The notes under the pieces were generated by a model. It made no database searches. It saw only the letters and a list, made by a program, of their open reading frames with translations, and had not been told where the DNA came from. From positions 32,792,727 through 32,856,726 of the forward strand of contig OX463842.1 in assembly GCA_949825065.1 (NCBI GenBank): a stretch of 64,000 nucleotides of DNA, read 5' to 3'. The position numbers were made by a program, and so were the translations under genes. Positions within the stretch are counted from its first letter, which is position 1. Each line of letters begins with the position of its first letter. This DNA is from Odontocerum albicorne (Eukaryota > Arthropoda > Insecta > Trichoptera > Odontoceridae). Positions 60,108 through 64,000 of this stretch are shown piece by piece.

Positions 60108-60594
60108 ATAACAAAGGCAATGAATTAAAATAATATTTTAAGGTTAAGGTGTTTTTATTTACTTCGTTATTATTGACGGGTTATAGCAAGTACGTATATA
60201 ATTATAAAGAATAATAATAGTATATCTGTAAATTAAAGCATCAATTGACAATTTTCATTTAATTTGAAAAAGTTACTTGAACGTTCATTAATTGAAGTTT
60301 TTATTCACACACGAGTACGTGCAAACTCAGTTTTTATTCAGCATAATTCAGTATATGTGTTTTAATTCAACATGAGTTACGATCATGAAGTGCATATTAT
60401 GTACTGGAATCAAACAGAATATTTCCAAACAGCAATCAAACTAAATATTGTTAACGGATAGTATTTTTTTTAAGACATTTTTTTACTTTTCTGGTTTAGT
60501 ATTTAAATGAACACGCGAAAATGATAAAATTTATAGTTATGATTAAGAAACTTATGGCAATATGATTCAATCTTTAAAAATATATATAATACAA

Positions 60595-60660
60595 GGACAA
60601 TTTATATAGCGCCGTTTAAAAAGGCGACTCTCCTCAAGGGCGTTCTTTATCGTCAATTTA
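60595..60660. repeat. Dispersed repeat, inverted copy of 9236-9300
   Basis: CAATTTATATAGCGCCGTTT and ACTCTCCTCAAGGGCGTTCT are the reverse complement of blocks at 9236-9300 with several differences. Confidence 0.5.
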
Positions 60661-60939
60661 TTTAGTTAAGATTTTCAACTAAAAATTATAAATTAAACAC
60701 AAATTCCACATTTTCAACAAAATATAGAGCAGTCTGCACAAATTCTAAAAAAATATTCTTACAATGCTACTTTTTGTATTAGCTGTAATTACCCTATAAA
60801 AGTCATAAATATATATGTCTAATATATATAAAAAAAATCGCTAAGCCAAATTTACTATTTTTTTCGCTTGCAAGAGTAATAAACTCCCTCCAGATAGCAC
60901 GGACCCTTTTTTCGCGTTGTTTAATAAATGATTCGTATG

Positions 60940-61355
60940 GATCGCTGCTACATATTTTCAACTCTCGTCTATGGTATGAAGGCGTGGGACACTGGGGCAG
61001 GAAGCGTCACGAAGGATCGAGGTTTTTGAGACGTGGATCTACAGATATATCCTCAAGATTCCCTGAACACATCGTGTTACAAATGTTACTCTTATCAATA
61101 TAAGGACCGAGAATTGCTTAAAACCGTAAATATTGGAAAGTTGTTATATATGGTACACTGTATTGGTCACATAATGAGGGGCACAAGATACGAGTGTACT
61201 ATATAACATAACAGATCATCTAGGGGAAAATATAATAAATTACTATCGAGTCAAAGGAAGATGCCGCATCTTTTGGTATAATAAGTTGGGGGAATGGTTT
61301 TGATGCAGATTTACCGGGTTGCAGGGAACAAAATAAGGATTGCCATTATGAAGTT
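60940..61355 (+). pseudogene. LINE reverse-transcriptase C-terminal fragment
   Basis: After merging frames: LLYVSTLVYGMKAWD-like start, then DRELLKTVNIGKLLYMVHCI, GHIMRGTRYE, RGKYNKLLSSQRKMPHLLV and VGGMVLMQIYRVAGNKIRIA followed by IMKF. The E-L-L-x-T-V-x-x-x-K-L-x-Y-x-x-H-I-x-R order and the final RVAxNKxRIAxM block are the tail of a widespread insect non-LTR reverse transcriptase. It contains stops and frameshifts. Confidence 0.72.
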
Positions 61356-62239
61356 TAATTAATTATAAACAAACATAATTTCGGTCATGTTTATTTTTAA
61401 AAAAAACTGTTTTTTTTCAATGATCCGAATTCACCGCAGAGTATATGTCCGAGTATGTATTTTAAACTTAACATATACTAAACTGTAAGTTTGCAGGAAT
61501 AAGAAAGCAATAAAAAATCTATCAAGGTCGTTATTCAATTACTTTGTTTTACATATAATATTCCCATATACTCGTACCTATACCTTTCACGTAACAAGAA
61601 AATTATTAAATAAGTGGAAAACATATTGTGAAAAACTGCCTTAACGATCAAAGCCTATTTTCGTATATGTTTTAAGGCATTCACTTCAATATTACCTAAA
61701 TTACTAAATAACACGTCAACTAAAAGTTTGCCCTCTTATGTTCAAGATATTATATTTAGAGCTTAAATGGTTCTTCATTTTTCTTTTTTGATTCATTAAA
61801 GGAGATGAATGAATGATGTCAAAAAAAATAATACGAGTAAACAATGTATATTATATTAAAAATATGGTGTTTTTTGTAATGCAGCGCTTTCATATGTAAA
61901 AAAAATATGTAACAAGGTGGCGGCTCTTTGACAGAGGGGAGACGGAGGAGGGAGGAGCTTTTGGAGGCCTCCACATAAGCACGTGAGTGAATGACTAATG
62001 TGAATGTAGAGCGTGTGATGGGGAGTTGTTGGACATGATGTTGATGTGATTGTTGAGAATATGATGCGGTTGGAATTATCTATGTGATAACTTGGGATTC
62101 AAGTATGTGTAAGAATGTGAATGCAGAGTGTGAATATTTCAGATTAATGTTTTGAGGATTTAGGGAAAATATATGAAATTAGTTTTTCTCCAATATGAAA
62201 AGAGAGAAAGGCTCCAATATGAAAAGAGCTATGCGATTA

Positions 62240-63341
62240 GCAGCATTCAATGGCATGGATTGTACAGTCCACAAGATGCAACTTGCTATTCGCAGTTGTT
62301 TACATTCGCAAGAAAACATAAAAATAAGAATGTAAGAAAATTTCGACTCATTTTAACCATTCCACTATCGCTCAGAAACAACTGCAAAAATTTCAGGACA
62401 GACTGAATCAACCACATCTCAAAGTGTTCCAAGATTGTATAACGCGATGGAACAGTACATTTTACATGTTTGAGCGTTTTTTAACGGTAAAGGATGCCTT
62501 AAGTCTTTATACCAATGACAGTGAGATTGACCCTATTTTGCCAGAAGAGTGGAAAATCATTGAATGTTGTATTGAGTTATTAAAACCTTTCGAGGAAGCC
62601 ACACGGGAACTAAGCAACTCTCATGCCCTTATTTCATCTGTAATTCCAATAATTCAAATGCTTGAAAAAAAACTTGATGACTATTTAACAAGATCACACG
62701 ATTTTGATCCTATTCGACTGGCCGTAACGACTCTGAAAACTGAACTTGCAGCAAAGTTTTCTACTTTGTTGGAAAAGAACAATTTATATGTCATCGCCAC
62801 CTACTTAGACCCTCGCTATAAGCACAAGTTTTTTACACCAGTGACCGAGTAAAAGATTAAAAAAGATGACGTTTCAGGTTCTCTTAATTCCGAAGGGGCT
62901 AAAAGAATGAGAATGGGAGATTCCTCGGAAAAAGATACGGAACAACCAGGGACGTCCGGTACGGTCAGAAAGCCATGCTTAAAAAACGATCTTGCCATGA
63001 CGCTGGATTCGTCAAGTGAAGATGAGAGTCAAGAAACACCAGAAAATGGTAGCGCTGACGCTGTACTCAAGAAGGAATTGCTATCTTACCGCAATAATAA
63101 AAGGGTCAATATAAATGAAAATCCACTTAAATGGTGGAGCGCTCATCGAGAAGAATTGAAAATATTATCAACAATAGCACGCAGATTTTTATCGCCACCA
63201 CCAGCCAGTGTTCCTAGTGAACAGTTGTTCAGTAACGCGGGTTTAATTTATGAACCTCTGCGAAACAGACGGGAACCTGAAAAGGCGGCGATATTACTTT
63301 TTATTAAATATAATGCACTAATTTTTAACTTTAATTACTAA
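62240..63341 (+). pseudogene. hAT transposase with one in-frame stop
   Basis: Upstream pieces MDCTVHKMQLAIRSCLHSQ and (K)ISTHFNHSTIAQKQLQKFQ lie in different frames. From about 62370 one frame runs through QDCITRWNSTFYMFERFL, EEWKIIECCIELLKPFEEAT, NLYVIATYLDPRYKHKFF, an acidic Ser/Glu-rich linker, then NPLKWWSAHREELKILSTIA, ARRFLSPPPASVPSEQLFSN and AGLIYEPLRNRREPEKAAIL to a stop at 63339-63341. The TRWNST block, LDPRYK, and the PxSxxSExxFSxAG dimerisation block are classical hAT signatures of the ZBED-like group. The frame is interrupted only by TAA at 62850-62852; both sides are in the same phase. It looks like a young copy. Confidence 0.88.
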
Positions 63342-63417
63342 ATATTTAATAAAAATATTGAAGATTACTATCTTATTTCTGCACCCATACGAAGTTTCTT
63401 TAAAAAAAATCTTAAGA

Positions 63418-63492
63418 TCCGCATCCGCGGATGTGAGCCTTGAGAAATCCGCATCCGCGAATGTTAAAAAATCTGTATCCGCAACATCCCTA
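63418..63492. repeat. hAT subterminal repeats and right end
   Basis: ATCCGCATCCGCGGATGTGA at 63417, ATCCGCATCCGCGAATGT at 63450 and ATCTGTATCCGCAACATCCC at 63470 repeat an ATCCGC motif, as in the ends of several insect hAT transposons. They lie 75 bases after the transposase stop. Confidence 0.7.
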
Positions 63493-63499
63493 ATACAGA

Positions 63500-63960
63500 C
63501 GCCAGTGTCGAGTGTCCCGTTCAAAGGATCTCCTTAGTTTTATTCACATGGGTGACATCAGCGCAATTAAACTAAAAGACATTAGAATAATAGACACTGA
63601 GCAGCAGAAAAAAAATAAAGAGGATGAACAAGCAATCTTCGATTCATAAATTACTCTAAAAGTGCATTTTGATGTAATTTCCAAAGGAGTGCGCATTATC
63701 TTGTCCCTAAAAGAGCAACGGTTACTTATTCGAGCATTTACTGGCCGTGTAAGAAAAGGTTATTCGGTCAAGAGGTCGATTATAACTCGGAAGTAGCAGG
63801 AGAGCTTTTTTACTCATGCTACCATAGTCATGGGTATCTCAAGTCCAACGTAATTTGGTCTTCAAAGCAAATTTGGTCGTAATTTGGTCGTCAGCAAAGA
63901 TCAATTCGCTACCATTTATTATACCCACTTTTACTTGTTTATCAAATTACCACATTATAT
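63500..63960. other. Unrecognised sequence between two hAT ends
   Basis: Less AT-rich than average. A local duplication (AATTTGGTC repeated at about 63853, 63868 and 63880) is the only structure seen. No frame longer than 60 codons and no domain. Confidence 0.5.
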
Positions 63961-63963
63961 ATC

Positions 63964-64000
63964 AGGCATGGCCAAACCGTGACTCGGGAACCACATGCAA
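63964..64000 (+). mobile_element. Probable terminal inverted repeat of a second hAT element
   Basis: CAGGCATGGCCAAACCGTGA followed by CTCGGGAACCACATGCAA resembles the CAGxGxTGGxCAAACTxxxG..C..GxxCCACATGC start common to many Charlie-like hAT elements. The rest of the element would lie beyond the window. Confidence 0.5.

Larger units (their letters stand above)
62190..63495 (+). mobile_element. hAT element, 5'-truncated
   Basis: The transposase C-terminal two thirds (62240-63341) are followed by subterminal ATCCGCATCCGCGGATG repeats and a CAACATCCCTA end at about 63482-63492. No matching left end (TAGGGATGTTG) was seen upstream of 62170, so the 5' part is lost or diverged. Confidence 0.78.
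51238..64000 (+). other. TMTC1 intron, continuing past the window
   Basis: At least 12.8 kb without a recognisable host exon. It contains a dense cluster of SINE copies (51505-57955), a LINE tail (58440), a minisatellite (59841), a LINE C-terminus (60940) and a hAT element (62190-63495). 55120-56040, 56120-57120 and 58740-59830 show nothing I can name. The overlapping frames at 59007-59598 have a slightly GC-richer, coding-like look but match no domain I recognise. Confidence 0.75.

Overview
The window is animal nuclear DNA, almost certainly insect. It is AT-rich (roughly two thirds A+T by eye), has long introns with GT..AG splice sites, and is full of transposons typical of insect genomes. 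I cannot place the insect order from sequence alone.

Only one host gene is recognisable: the N-terminal half of a TMTC1-like transmembrane O-mannosyltransferase on the + strand. Its five visible coding exons are 2964-3141, 15925-16062, 20854-21030, 31826-32015 and 51116-51237. They stand out as GC-richer islands in AT-rich DNA. Exons 15925, 20854, 31826 and 51116 join in one reading frame across the TMTC/DUF1736 region. The junction between 2964-3141 and 15925-16062 is out of phase, and the stretch that should follow HPIHTEA is missing, so at least one exon lies unseen in that intron. That intron also holds the only assembly gap (9389-9588). The start codon and first exons, and all TPR-coding 3' exons, lie outside the window or were not recognised.

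Everything else is intronic or flanking repeat DNA. By region: 1-3 kb, old dispersed repeats and a head-to-head pair of Penelope-like element (PLE) ends. 3-16 kb, SINE copies, a LINE 3' end and a >500 bp (AT)n tract with the gap. 21.5-24.1 kb, a long-TIR Tc1/mariner-superfamily element with a broken transposase and probably a nested piggyBac-like remnant. 24.35-24.82 kb, a PLE fold-back pair split by a Tc1-like MITE. 25.8-31.4 kb, several dead LINE fragments and a PLE reduced to its GIY-YIG domain between inverted ends. 35.2-38.3 kb, a TTAA-flanked 619 bp element abutting a 2.46 kb TIR element. 41-43.7 kb, two dead mariners in opposite orientation. 47.5-50.6 kb, two LINE remnants. 50-58 kb, many tRNA-derived SINE copies. 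59.8-60.1 kb, a 43 bp minisatellite. 60.9-63.5 kb, a LINE C-terminus and a hAT transposase interrupted by one in-frame stop. The last bases look like the end of a second hAT.

The most unusual signal crosses all these features: the 8-mer TACGAGTA (or its complement TACTCGTA) occurs 30 times by my count, where about 2-3 would be expected. In a minisatellite unit and in a tandem duplication it appears as a 6 bp insertion after a TA dinucleotide. Other points of interest are hammerhead-ribozyme-like cores in the PLE ends, two SINE families, a perfect 20 bp palindrome inside a transposase pseudogene, and two transposons sharing one TTAA.
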